Source of the DNA: Legionella qingyii
Lineage (GTDB): Bacteria; Pseudomonadota; Gammaproteobacteria; Legionellales; Legionellaceae
Assembly: GCF_003184185.1 (NCBI RefSeq)
Contig: NZ_QHJG01000048.1
Coordinates: 12,970 to 41,916, forward strand
Direction of reading: 5' to 3'
Length of the DNA: 28,947 nucleotides
Both the position numbers and the translations under genes were made by a program. The notes below the pieces were generated by a model that was not told the origin of the DNA, made no database searches, and worked only from the letters and a program-made list of their open reading frames with translations. Shown piece after piece: positions 7,022-16,245 of the stretch. How positions within the stretch are numbered: position 1 is the stretch's first letter; each line of letters begins with the position of its first letter.

Positions 7022-10000
7022 CTATTGAATGAAGAAACTGGATTTTTTAGATAAGCTCTTAACTACCTCCTCGATACACTCCTCTACCCCACTTCTGAAA
7101 CTGACAAGATCCGCGGCTGTTTGTCCTCGCTTATTGACAATGGTGCAGTCAACACGCTTATCTTGGAGCAAACGCTTCACACAGTTCAAATGACCGCGCT
7201 CCACAGCATCATGCAGAGCTGTATAACCTATATTATCCTGTTGATTGGGGTTGAGTTTAGGATCAGCAAGGAATAGTTCAAGCACCGCGACATCTCCAAT
7301 GGATGTGGCCCAGAACAGGATGGGCTCAGATGTTGCAGTACAAGCATTAATATCAATACCTGGGGTTTTTAGAAGCATTTTGACAATGTTGAACGCGTCG
7401 TTATATTCCTCTCCTTTTTTCCCGGCCAGTTTTTGTATTGCCTCTGTCAAAGGAGCGGTGCAATAGTGGTCGCTCGTTTTGACTACTTTGACGTCAGGAT
7501 AAGTGAATAAAAATCCGCGGATGGCACGTACATCGTTGGTACGAATAGCTATAATTAAATAATCTATATTTTCCTTTACAATACCAGGATTGCTATTTTT
7601 AAATGCCTTAAAATATTTACGATCCGCTTTTCTTTCGTGTTTCTCATGTATAAGGAGTTGTTGCATTTCGGTATCTCTGGTCATATTTACCACAGAATCA
7701 CCACGATATGGGCGTTTGAATAATGTCCCTGGATATTGAAGCAATAACCTTACTGTATCGGTATGTTCATTTTTAAGAGCTAATTGTAACGGTGTAATCC
7801 CATTCACATCTTTTGCTGCCGTATGGACATCACCATAATACACCAGGCTCTGAAGATTTTCATTTTGACCTGATAGAGCTGCAGCATGAACAGGGGTTCT
7901 GTAGCTATGCGTAGTTTTTTTCATAGCCTCTGGATGAAACTCCATTAACGAGTTTAAAATCTTTGGATCTTTAGAAGCAGCATAATAAGCACTATATTCG
8001 CTAGGTTTGGCACCATGATTTAGTAAGGCATTTACTAAGTCAACTCTATTCATCCTAATGGCGCAGTCTAATGCATTGTCATCTTTTGTCTTTGTTGTAT
8101 CTGCCCCAGCCTTAACCAATAGATCAATCATCTCAACAGATTGTACCAGGCATAATGGTTCTTGGTTGTGCCAATTGGGTTGATCCACTGCATTGGGGAA
8201 CATCTGGATAAGTGAAGCAGCAAGAGCAAGGTTATTATTCATTACTGCAAAATGCAATAAATGATATCCTTGGAACTGTTGTTCCGTTAAAGAGGAGGAT
8301 TTTAATTCGTCTAAATCTTCATGAGTCACTTTATCATTAAGGAAGCGGTCTAATAACTGCAGCCGAGAATTCATTTCAGGAACACGTGTTATTTGAAGAG
8401 ACTGTAATTGTTTATCAAACTCCTCTCTTGATTGGCGTGTAGCTTTCAGTAACCAACCTTTCACCATGAGTTCAATCTGTAAAATCTCCTGATTTTCGTC
8501 TGAACTGAAATGGTCGGTTAATAGCGTCCTTATTAAATCCAGTTTGCCTTCAGGTAGTAACTTTTGGGTAATTAACCGCATTAACAAATGGGGCAATGTT
8601 GGATTATTAGCGTATAGAAAAAGATATTCGTTCAAAAAGAATTGTTCAAAAAACCGAATCGTATCGGTAAAAAGCTCATCGGCTATGCTTTCAGGTAAAA
8701 ATAAGCGATATTTTATTTTTAAAGCGATTAACTTATTGTGAAGATCGCAATTCCCTACTGTTTGAAACTCTCCATCAATACTATCGTGATAGACAAGACC
8801 GAGAGTTTCATGCAAATCTTGTTGGATGAATGTTTTATTTGCCTCATAGCTATCTTCATAAAGAGTGGCAAATACTTTTTTTGTTACATTCTCAGATTTG
8901 GTAATTGTGTAATGCTCTGTTGTACTGTCAGTACTGCATCCTCCGCCATTATTACGATATAAGTCTTTTTGTTTGATGATAAGATCGATACCATGCCCAG
9001 GCCAACCAGTGAATAATTCCACCCCTGACTTTTTACTGTCCTCTTCCATAGATAACCAATAATCATCCGTGTATGGGAGCATACCCGAATAATTCGCCAG
9101 AAAATAATAGCGCATTGCTTTTATTGTCATATTTCTAACTTGCCGAATAGCGTCCTGGTGTTCTATGTAGCTATCATTTTGCTCACAATGAGACATGTAA
9201 GCATTCATCAAATGCACTATAAATGGCGCTGTGTAAAATGAATTACTCCCTGTAAGTCTAACAAGATTGCCGTCGACAGGTATTGATCCACTCAATGCAA
9301 ATAAATGGCCGAACATTTGAGTGTCTTTCTTGATAGAGGAAAATGTTTTAGTTTGTAGATGATGTTCTTCAAAAGCGAGGGCACTGTCACTGAAATCATT
9401 GATGTTATTGGAAGAAAAATTGAATTTGCAGATATAACTTAATGCGTTGGAACGCTCATTACTACCCTCTTTGGTTAAATTTTTTATATGACGAATAACA
9501 ACATTGAAATCCAAATCAGGTTTAAGCGTCTTAAAATGGCTGTTTATTTTTTCACTTTTATACTGAGGATTATAAATCGCGACAAGAGCGAGGCAATACT
9601 CGACATCTACACTAATACCTGTTGTAACAATCGATTGAGTTAAATCGAGGATTGTCCCTTCAGAAACACCATTTTGATGAAAATTAGCGAACGCCTCACC
9701 TATTATCTTTTTAAGAAGCCCTGCAGAATTCTCCTGATTTTTACATAGTTCAATAATGGTGACGAATTTGGAGCTGATGCTCCAATCATCCATAGCAAGT
9801 AACGCACTTAAAATTGTTCTTCCATCTGAATATGTATCAAAGAGTGATGAGGGATGTATCTTAACTAGCGTTAATAACAGGTCGTTTCGGATTGTATCGG
9901 ATCTACACGCTTTGTTTTCGAAAATCAAATCAAATACTGACTTACCATCATTATTTCTATGTGTGACGTCAATACCTCTATTAATAAGCAAAGGTGAAAT

Positions 10001-10741
10001 TTTTTCAGCACTGAATTTTTGAGAAATAATCGCAAGTTGGAGGTAATTATTTCCATCATTATCTACGGCATTGATATCAAACAATTCATGATTAACTAAT
10101 GCATTAACATACTCCATGTTACTCGATTGTTTTCCCTCCAGGGCTAGAGCCAAAGCAGTTTTTCCATTATCATTTTTGACGTTAGGATCTGTCCTTTTGT
10201 GGTTAATTACACTGACTAGTTGATCTCTATATTTGAACATATCCTTGAACATCATATGGAGCAAAATGGTGTTATGTTCAGATGTTTTCTGATTAGGATC
10301 AAACTTATCATGGGCTATTAAAGCTTTTAGGGAATCACTTGATCGATAATCTGTGGAGTTAAAAATGCATTCGAAAAGAGTCTGGCCGTTTGCCAATGTT
10401 TGATTGACATCAAAGTCGTCATTTCTAAGTAATAAGTCGAAGGTATCATATTTTAAGTAATTTGCCAGATTATCCGTTCGTATCTGTTCTATATAGTAAC
10501 CCAAGAACCCATTACCTTGCCTATCGAAAACATTTACATTTGCGCCTGCTGTCATCAACGCGTTGAGGTATTCAGAAAAATTTATTTTTTTTGCATGTTC
10601 CGATTTAGCTAATACATGCAGTATCGAATCCCCATCATCAGTAACATCAGAAATTGCAAATTGGTTTTCTTTAAGTTTTGTTAAAATCTCATCCGGTTGC
10701 TTCACTTCATTGATAAGAGCAAGAAGACTTATGGTGTCCAT
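7022..10741 (-). CDS. 1239-aa ankyrin-repeat protein with a central cysteine-protease-like core (putative effector)
   Basis: Large soluble protein with no signal peptide. Ankyrin-like repeats fill residues about 30-310 (repeats ending in patterns such as FDVNQTLANGQTLFE and TDPNVKNDNGKTALALAL) and again about 825-1010 and 1055-1215 (GYTALHDAVERGHLNCVKRL is the clearest). Between them, about 450-770, lies a different domain. It has His583 in GWPGHGIDLII, Asn597/598 in YRNNGGG and Cys665 in TVGNCDLHN. This His-Asn-Cys order matches the permuted papain-like pattern I associate with several Legionella effectors, including the protease-like domain of AnkH. Activity is not proven. The protein probably acts in the host cytosol through Dot/Icm, its ankyrins binding partners. 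The start at 10741 has no strong ribosome site. It lies between intact aph(9) and the aph(9) relic. Confidence 0.88.
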   Translation of the reverse strand: MDTISLLALINEVKQPDEILTKLKENQFAISDVTDDGDSILHVLAKSEHAKKINFSEYLNALMTAGANVNVFDRQGNGFLGYYIEQIRTDNLANYLKYDTFDLLLRNDDFDVNQTLANGQTLFECIFNSTDYRSSDSLKALIAHDKFDPNQKTSEHNTILLHMMFKDMFKYRDQLVSVINHKRTDPNVKNDNGKTALALALEGKQSSNMEYVNALVNHELFDINAVDNDGNNYLQLAIISQKFSAEKISPLLINRGIDVTHRNNDGKSVFDLIFENKACRSDTIRNDLLLTLVKIHPSSLFDTYSDGRTILSALLAMDDWSISSKFVTIIELCKNQENSAGLLKKIIGEAFANFHQNGVSEGTILDLTQSIVTTGISVDVEYCLALVAIYNPQYKSEKINSHFKTLKPDLDFNVVIRHIKNLTKEGSNERSNALSYICKFNFSSNNINDFSDSALAFEEHHLQTKTFSSIKKDTQMFGHLFALSGSIPVDGNLVRLTGSNSFYTAPFIVHLMNAYMSHCEQNDSYIEHQDAIRQVRNMTIKAMRYYFLANYSGMLPYTDDYWLSMEEDSKKSGVELFTGWPGHGIDLIIKQKDLYRNNGGGCSTDSTTEHYTITKSENVTKKVFATLYEDSYEANKTFIQQDLHETLGLVYHDSIDGEFQTVGNCDLHNKLIALKIKYRLFLPESIADELFTDTIRFFEQFFLNEYLFLYANNPTLPHLLMRLITQKLLPEGKLDLIRTLLTDHFSSDENQEILQIELMVKGWLLKATRQSREEFDKQLQSLQITRVPEMNSRLQLLDRFLNDKVTHEDLDELKSSSLTEQQFQGYHLLHFAVMNNNLALAASLIQMFPNAVDQPNWHNQEPLCLVQSVEMIDLLVKAGADTTKTKDDNALDCAIRMNRVDLVNALLNHGAKPSEYSAYYAASKDPKILNSLMEFHPEAMKKTTHSYRTPVHAAALSGQNENLQSLVYYGDVHTAAKDVNGITPLQLALKNEHTDTVRLLLQYPGTLFKRPYRGDSVVNMTRDTEMQQLLIHEKHERKADRKYFKAFKNSNPGIVKENIDYLIIAIRTNDVRAIRGFLFTYPDVKVVKTSDHYCTAPLTEAIQKLAGKKGEEYNDAFNIVKMLLKTPGIDINACTATSEPILFWATSIGDVAVLELFLADPKLNPNQQDNIGYTALHDAVERGHLNCVKRLLQDKRVDCTIVNKRGQTAADLVSFRSGVEECIEEVVKSLSKKSSFFIQ

Positions 10742-10890
10742 TAATAATCCAATATGGTATTGAAAATAGCCCGAAGTATGCCAGAATAATCTTAATAAAA
10801 TATTAAGGAATAGGCTTTTATTTGCTCTACGAATTGGTCATTAAAAGCGATTTCATCACAACGTCAGGTCATTTTAAATTTGATGTTTTA

Positions 10891-11005
10891 TGATAAGATT
10901 AGTGCTGGCTTCAAATATTTTTCAATCATATCGAATTAACTCCTCAATTAGTTGATTCGTCAGAAGAGCTATCTAAATAATTAATCTGATATAACTAAAT
11001 GCTAA
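10891..11005 (+). pseudogene. Decayed fragment of a second aph(9) copy
   Basis: About 115 bases align with the intact phosphotransferase gene at roughly 6480-6605, in the same orientation. The matches include GATAAGATTA, CTTCAAAT and a nearly identical 35-base block around TCAATTAGTTGATTC. Translated, one frame reads DKISAGFKYF (intact: DKITADFKSF) and another reads QLVDSSEELSK followed by a stop (intact: QLVDSSEELSKTIQ). Frame changes and stops show it is dead. It ends about 25 bases before the amidase start, so it makes up much of that gene's upstream region. Confidence 0.8.
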
Positions 11006-11030
11006 AAGGATACTATTTGGAAACGAAAAT

Positions 11031-12743
11031 ATGAGATATCACTTTATTTCACTGATACTTATTCCTTTAGCTTTTAGTGGAAATTCTTTTTCTCAACAAC
11101 AAAAAGTATATCAACCCCAATTAGAATCTGTGACAATTAGGTCTATTCATAATGCCATTCAATCTCATCAACTCACTTGCTTTGATCTAGTAACTAAATA
11201 TATCGAGCGGATAAAAAAATATAACTTAAGTGCCAAAAACCATGCCCCAATCAATGCGTGGAGCGAGATCAATCCTTCTGTTATAGTACAAGCACAACAA
11301 TTAGATGCTTCCTTTAAAAATACAGGTCAGCTATTAGGCCCCCTCCACTGCATTCCAATTATATTAAAAGATAATATTGATTCATTTGATACAACTACAA
11401 GTTCTGGATCCTATGCGTTATTAGGCAGCCAACCAATTCGTGATGCTTTTCTGGTAAAAAAATTACGTAATGCTGGGGCTATTATTTTAGGAAAAGGCGG
11501 AATGGATGAGTTTGCTTGGGGCATAATTGGAATAAGTAGTCGTAGTGGCAGAATTGGTAATGCTTTTGATCCCAATAAAAACCCTGGAGGATCTAGTGGT
11601 GGACCGGCAGCTGTCGTCAGTGCAAGTTTTGCTTTACTCGGTATTGGTACAGATAACAGTGGCTCGGTCAGAATTCCAGCTGCATTTCACGGTTTAGTTG
11701 GATTACGCCCAAGTACTGGATTAATTAGTCAACAGGGTATTTTTCCTATGGGAAATCTGGATGGAACAGCAGGCCCTATTGCACGTACTACAGAAGAACT
11801 CGCCATTTTGTTGGATATCATCGCTAAACCAGATTCACACGATCCAAAGACTCTTGATATTCCTAGAGTAAAAACTTACACGGAGTTTCTAAAGACGAAT
11901 GGATTAACTAAAAAGCGAATTGGTATTGTACATCACGTCAACGGCATTAATACATTTGATAAGATGCCTCCGCACATTTTAAAAATAGTACGAAACGCGA
12001 CTCAAAATATGCGGAAAATGGGTGCATCGCTTATTGATATTGATCTTCCACGATTTAACAATAATCGAAAAAATAACCAAGCAGGAGAAATTCAAGATGT
12101 AAATGAATATCTAGCTTCTTTTCCATCAACACGGAAAAATTTTCAGGATATTTGTGAGTCTAATCGCACGCGAAATTTCGGCACAACTAAAGATTGCCTT
12201 CACTTTATCAAGAATATGGCAAGCAAGAGCAGTAAGTCTTATAAACGAGCACAATCTATAATTGCCCAAAATAAAATCTATGTCCAAAAGATTATGAAAA
12301 AAAATAACTTAGATGCTCTACTTATACCAATAACTACTCATGGAACGGCGACATATGATGGAATGACCGTAAATACTTGGCGTGCCCCGGTCTCATCTAA
12401 CTCAGGTCTTCCTTCTATAAATATAAATGTTGGTTATAGTGATGACATGCATATGCCTATTGGAGTTGAATTAGTGGGAAAACAGTTTCATGAAGGCACA
12501 TTGATTGAAATTGCTTATGCTTATGAAATGCATACTCCTAAAAAAATCAATCCAACTATGCCAGAAGAAAGTTCAGAATTATTAAATTTATCAATCCCAG
12601 AACTGAATAATTTATTTACCTTACTTGGTAAAAATGCATATGATAAAGTTTTAATACATAATAAAGCTGGTGAATTAACTCCAGAAAAATTCCAAGAAAT
12701 TACGGTTGATACTATTGAAAAAATGAAATTGAATTTACAATGA
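11031..12743 (+). CDS. Exported amidase, amidase-signature (AS) family
   Basis: Amide hydrolase of the GatA/fatty-acid-amide-hydrolase superfamily. An N-terminal signal peptide (residues 1 to about 21, hydrophobic ISLILIPLAFSGNSF) sends it to the periplasm or beyond. The Ser-cisSer-Lys triad is complete: Lys113 in IILKDNID, Ser188 in the glycine-rich PGGSSGGPAA loop, and nucleophile Ser212 in TDNSGSVRIPA, with the same 24-residue spacing as GatA. The 570-aa length suits exported AS amidases of the peptide-amidase type; a GatA role in tRNA charging is excluded by the signal peptide and by the lack of gatB or gatC nearby. The C-terminal 50 residues form a helical extension. GGAAA precedes the ATG by eight bases. 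Substrate unknown; peptide amides or host-derived amides are plausible. Confidence 0.9.
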   Translation: MRYHFISLILIPLAFSGNSFSQQQKVYQPQLESVTIRSIHNAIQSHQLTCFDLVTKYIERIKKYNLSAKNHAPINAWSEINPSVIVQAQQLDASFKNTGQLLGPLHCIPIILKDNIDSFDTTTSSGSYALLGSQPIRDAFLVKKLRNAGAIILGKGGMDEFAWGIIGISSRSGRIGNAFDPNKNPGGSSGGPAAVVSASFALLGIGTDNSGSVRIPAAFHGLVGLRPSTGLISQQGIFPMGNLDGTAGPIARTTEELAILLDIIAKPDSHDPKTLDIPRVKTYTEFLKTNGLTKKRIGIVHHVNGINTFDKMPPHILKIVRNATQNMRKMGASLIDIDLPRFNNNRKNNQAGEIQDVNEYLASFPSTRKNFQDICESNRTRNFGTTKDCLHFIKNMASKSSKSYKRAQSIIAQNKIYVQKIMKKNNLDALLIPITTHGTATYDGMTVNTWRAPVSSNSGLPSININVGYSDDMHMPIGVELVGKQFHEGTLIEIAYAYEMHTPKKINPTMPEESSELLNLSIPELNNLFTLLGKNAYDKVLIHNKAGELTPEKFQEITVDTIEKMKLNLQ

Positions 12744-12945
12744 ATAATAAATGTTCTTTCTACCTGATACTTTTCCGAACCTCATCATGATTTAAAATGG
12801 ATTCACATATTGTTGAACTATATCCCTCGTTATGCAAACTTAATGACCCAATTTATTAGTGTTCAATTTTCTTTATAAAGATCGGGCTGAGTGCTTGAAA
12901 AACAAATAGTTTAATATAAGATACAATATTACGGTTTTTTTGCTA

Positions 12946-12968
12946 CTTGATTTTCAATCAGGTTTTTT
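12946..12968 (+). terminator. Possible rho-independent terminator
   Basis: CTTGATT-TTC-AATCAGG forms a 7-bp stem (one G-U pair) followed immediately by six T. It lies about 200 bases after the amidase stop and 40 bases before the next gene, so it could end the amidase transcript or sit in the leader of the 13009 gene. Confidence 0.45.
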
Positions 12969-13008
12969 GATTAATTTATAGTACATGATGTAAAAGAAAG
13001 AAGGTATT

Positions 13009-14460
13009 ATGATTCAAGTAAATGTTTGGCTCTCTACAACCCAGATTTTAGGCAAACGAATAAAAAATCGTTTTTTTGGTCCTTTATTAGCCTCTGAGGA
13101 CAAAGGCGAAAACATTGGCCATGCTAATTTTGTTATGGAGCTTAATGAACGCTCTCCTGGATATCAAAAATTAGAAGATAAATCATCTCCTTTATTCGCA
13201 AGAAAAAGTCTTTGTTATATCCCTGAAGTTGTTGTTGGCAATTCAGGCCTGTATTATAAACGCAAACCGCTTCGAAGTGTTCAAGTCACTCATAGCTTCT
13301 GGCCCGAGGAAAGTCCTTCCTCAGGAGAGTTAGCTCGTGATTTTTTTAATCTATTACACCTTGCCCCCAAAAGTAAAGGAACAAAGCCAGAAATATCGGA
13401 TCATGATTCCGATATGAGAAGAGAAGAAAGTCATACCCATTCTCTTACCATCGAACATCCCGCTTATAGGATAAAGCAAAAAAAAATAGATGCTGCCAAG
13501 AAAAAAAATCTCAAGGCAACTGTTGATGTTTGGAATTTAGATGGGGATATAGACAATAGAAAAAATATCGTAGAAAAAATCAATCAATTAACGATAAAAC
13601 AGCAAACTTTGCTTGCTTCACATAACCAACTTCTTGAGCAATCTCAGGCTGACCTGTATGCATTAAGTAAAGCAAAGGATGAAATAACTGCTGAATTATC
13701 AAGAAATACTAAAGAATCCATTTTTCCTTCCAAGATATTAAGTTATTTAAAAAATGTTGCTAAGCCTGATTCAAAGACGATCGCTGAAATATCGCGAATA
13801 ATCAATGCGTTAGAGGATTTGCAAAAAGAGAATGAAACACTCCATCGATCATTGATTGCTCTTGAAACAGAAATAGAGCAAACACAGCTTATTTGCCAAG
13901 GGCAATTACGAGAGAATCAACAGGCGTTGGATCAGACTGCAAATGAGATCGTAGTCCTTGAGAAGCAACTTCAAGAACTCAATGAACGAATCAATGGCAT
14001 GGATGAAAATACAGTTGAGCAGTTAAAAGCCAATGTTCGAAATCGAGCAGACTTTCTTTTACGGAAGGAACGGTTGATGGAAAGTTCGAATAGAACCGAA
14101 GGCAAACATCCCGATCACTCGATCCATCTGCCAACAAGTGATAGTGGTTTACGTTATCATATTAATGAGTTGGCAGTTATTGATGCAATGCAAAAGGAGA
14201 GTAATGAAAATTACTGTTTTATACAAAATAATTGTGCGAAAAGTGTTAAACGTTGTTTATTGGCTGGTATACAACATTTAAAAAACGAATTGAAAAAAAA
14301 TGGAGTGCCAGATAGTTTTTTCAGACCTCAAGCTATTGAAACAACAAATGGAGTTTATAAGTGGGCTAGATCATTGGAACGTGAATTGACCAAGTTAAAT
14401 ACCCGGCCTGAAGTGCAAATTGAAGTGGAAAAAACCTCTCTGAGTATGAGCTGTAAATAA
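13009..14460 (+). CDS. 483-aa coiled-coil protein with LRAT/permuted-papain-like His and Cys motifs (putative effector)
   Basis: No signal peptide. The N-terminus contains NIGHANFVMEL (His38) and, after a beta-rich stretch, VTHSFWPEE (His95). Residues about 185-345 are a long charged coiled coil, with a break around 235-260. The C-terminal part contains CFIQNNCAKSVKRCL, with Cys409 at the start of a helix. A His in a strand followed much later by an N-C-x-x-x-V helix is the signature order of the permuted NlpC/P60 (LRAT-like) papain fold, where LRAT itself has NCEHFV. The catalytic halves would therefore be split by the coiled coil. Such enzymes are acyltransferases, thioesterases or peptidases; which applies here cannot be said. 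AAGAAGG precedes the ATG. The gene ends just before a group II intron-like remnant. Effector status is inferred. Confidence 0.83.
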   Translation: MIQVNVWLSTTQILGKRIKNRFFGPLLASEDKGENIGHANFVMELNERSPGYQKLEDKSSPLFARKSLCYIPEVVVGNSGLYYKRKPLRSVQVTHSFWPEESPSSGELARDFFNLLHLAPKSKGTKPEISDHDSDMRREESHTHSLTIEHPAYRIKQKKIDAAKKKNLKATVDVWNLDGDIDNRKNIVEKINQLTIKQQTLLASHNQLLEQSQADLYALSKAKDEITAELSRNTKESIFPSKILSYLKNVAKPDSKTIAEISRIINALEDLQKENETLHRSLIALETEIEQTQLICQGQLRENQQALDQTANEIVVLEKQLQELNERINGMDENTVEQLKANVRNRADFLLRKERLMESSNRTEGKHPDHSIHLPTSDSGLRYHINELAVIDAMQKESNENYCFIQNNCAKSVKRCLLAGIQHLKNELKKNGVPDSFFRPQAIETTNGVYKWARSLERELTKLNTRPEVQIEVEKTSLSMSCK

Positions 14461-14519
14461 GACTTTAGCTGCTATAAAATTCATAATAAATTTTAGCTAA
14501 TGCATTATGACAGCTTAGT

Positions 14520-14600
14520 TGAAACCACCGTATGCGACATCGCGCATACGGTAGTGTGATAGGACGGGGTTGTGAGACCCCTCCTCCTACTACTCAATAA
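14520..14600 (+). mobile_element. Remnant of the 3' end of a group II intron (domain V/VI-like)
   Basis: A strong hairpin, ACCGTATGCG-loop-CGCATACGGT (14527-14552), is flanked by GAAACC and TAGTGTG. A second hairpin follows: AGGACGGGGT-loop-ACCCCTCCTCCT, then CTACTACTCAAT. This order and wording resemble bacterial group II intron domains V and VI (commonly CCGTATGCGG...CGTACGGTGGTGTG, then a GGACGGGG hairpin ending in CCTACTC). No reverse transcriptase frame or 5' domains are present, so only the tail survives. An alternative is a bidirectional terminator between convergent genes, although no T-run follows. Confidence 0.4.
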
Positions 14601-14623
14601 TCTGCAAAAATATCTGGTTATAC

Positions 14624-15127
14624 TTATTTTTTCATTGCGTCAATATAACCAAGACGATAGAACGCATCATAATAATTTAGAGACGCGGCCATCCTATAGT
14701 AATAAGCTGCTTTTTCATAGTTAACGTCTCCAAATTTATTCTCAGAAAAACCACTTTCATACATTCTACCGATGAGATAGTAGTAATGAGGGTTAGATTT
14801 ATACTTTGACATTTCTTTAAAGGCTAACGTGTAAAACTTTTCTGCTTGTTTCATGTTTTGGTCTACACCAAAACCATATTGATAAAAATAACCAACATAG
14901 TAATTAGCATCAATATTTTCTCTCTCGCTTAATTTTTCGAAAAGAGAAAATGCTTTTTTGTAGTAGAGATCAGCTTTTTTCTCATCATGATTACATCGAT
15001 AGTACTCAGCTAAATCATAACAAGACTTGGCATCATCATATTTAATATCATTTTCTGCGTACCCAATAAATTTTTCATTAAAATATCTTTGATAACCCTC
15101 GCCAAAATAAATTTCTGAATAGTTCAT
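14624..15127 (-). CDS. Small Sel1-like repeat protein
   Basis: 167 residues made almost wholly of paired helices of the Sel1-like (TPR-related) type: DDAKSCYDLAEYYRCN, DANYYVGYFYQYGFGVDQN-KQAEKFYTLA, HYYYLIGRMYESGF then EKAAYYYRMAASLNYYDAFYRLGY. Roughly four repeats, giving a protein-binding scaffold. It has no signal peptide, unlike the exported Legionella Sel1 proteins LpnE and EnhC, so a cytosolic or effector role is more likely. It is unusually rich in tyrosine. AAGGA lies nine bases before the ATG. It stands alone, convergent with the 13009 gene. Confidence 0.82.
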   Translation of the reverse strand: MNYSEIYFGEGYQRYFNEKFIGYAENDIKYDDAKSCYDLAEYYRCNHDEKKADLYYKKAFSLFEKLSERENIDANYYVGYFYQYGFGVDQNMKQAEKFYTLAFKEMSKYKSNPHYYYLIGRMYESGFSENKFGDVNYEKAAYYYRMAASLNYYDAFYRLGYIDAMKK

Positions 15128-15396
15128 AATTAATATCCTTATTAGTTTATGTAACAGCTTTTGCCAATGGTACTGTAATTAACAATAGAATGCTTTTTTA
15201 ATAAATCAAGATTTATTTCAGCTTAAAGATCATTGTTATGTCCTGTGGCTATTGTTTATTTATCGCAATCATAAGTTATTTATTAATAATTCGCTTATTT
15301 GTTTAATATTTTTCAGTTGATCTTAAAGACAAAAATAAGCTCCTATTGCGCCACAATAAAGCCCCGTGGTTATTTAACGGACATATTCAGTGAAAA

Positions 15397-16245
15397 ATGC
15401 TAAACTACGTCCTCCTAATTCATAAGCGATGCAAAATGAAACTAAACATTCAAAACTTACTTAAAGAACTTGTGTCCTATACGATCGTTGGCTCTTCTAA
15501 TTTAAGCGTTGAGGCTAAATCAATATTGTCCGAAATGAGAAAAGAATTCAAAAGACTAGAAGCCAGTAGTGATGCTAACAAACAAAAAAAAATGATTGCA
15601 TTATTTATGGGTGGAACTATTTCTGCTCTTATAGAAGATGATTTGAACTATAACTATACATTTAAGCTTTATCCAAATGCTGCTACTAAAGAAATTCTAG
15701 AAGAAATACCAACAAATGTATCTAAAATTGAAGGAATCTATGTAATAGGAAATAAAGCATTATCAAATCTTCCTCAATTATTTAATAGTGATATATTTAA
15801 GGTTGAGGAAAAGATAATTAATACAAATAACCCCATACCATTCTTTCCTAAACTTAAAGAGAACGCCGATCAAATTGATCTGTTAGTTAAATTTTGTATT
15901 AAATATTCAAATGACTTAGAGCATTCTGAGGTTGAGACTGACGACTTAGCTTTGGTTAATTTAAAATTTGAGAAACCAGCATCTGTCGAAGCGGATATTG
16001 TAACTCCATTCTCGAATATCAGTATGCAAATTTTAGGTGGTTTTATGGCCGTAGTTGGTGCCGCTGCGGTTGTGGTTGCTTTTGTAGTTCTTAATGCAGC
16101 AACTTTTGGTATTGCAGGATTAATAACAGCGGGTATCGGAATCGCAGCAGCCCTTTCAGGTGTTGGGCTATTTGCTACTGGTACATATAGAAATTGTCAG
16201 TCAGCACCTGATCAGTCTTTAGATAGCGTTTTTGTTCCTGTCTAA
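15397..16245 (+). CDS. 282-aa protein with a glycine/alanine-rich hydrophobic C-terminal hairpin
   Basis: Residues 1-200 are soluble and helical. Residues about 210-262 are a long Gly/Ala/Val-rich hydrophobic stretch (GGFMAVVGAAAVVVAFVVL, then a turn and AGLITAGIGIAAALSGVGLF), which would form one membrane hairpin, followed by a 20-residue polar tail ending in VFVPV. This layout recurs among uncharacterised Legionella proteins. No enzyme motif is visible. The ATG at 15397 has no clear ribosome site; Met14 at 15436 (MKLNIQ) is an equally reasonable start. The protein might insert into a host or bacterial membrane through the tail. Function unknown. Confidence 0.72.
   Translation: MLNYVLLIHKRCKMKLNIQNLLKELVSYTIVGSSNLSVEAKSILSEMRKEFKRLEASSDANKQKKMIALFMGGTISALIEDDLNYNYTFKLYPNAATKEILEEIPTNVSKIEGIYVIGNKALSNLPQLFNSDIFKVEEKIINTNNPIPFFPKLKENADQIDLLVKFCIKYSNDLEHSEVETDDLALVNLKFEKPASVEADIVTPFSNISMQILGGFMAVVGAAAVVVAFVVLNAATFGIAGLITAGIGIAAALSGVGLFATGTYRNCQSAPDQSLDSVFVPV

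Noticed and set aside
6713..7054. Plus-strand 113-codon frame
   Set aside because: Shifted frame across the end of aph(9); the aph frame carries the conserved motifs.
12890..12940. TTTAATATAAG...CAATATT upstream of the coiled-coil gene as a PmrA-type box
   Set aside because: Resembles the TTAAT-rich PmrA sites of Legionella effectors but is imperfect, and such matches are expected by chance in AT-rich DNA.
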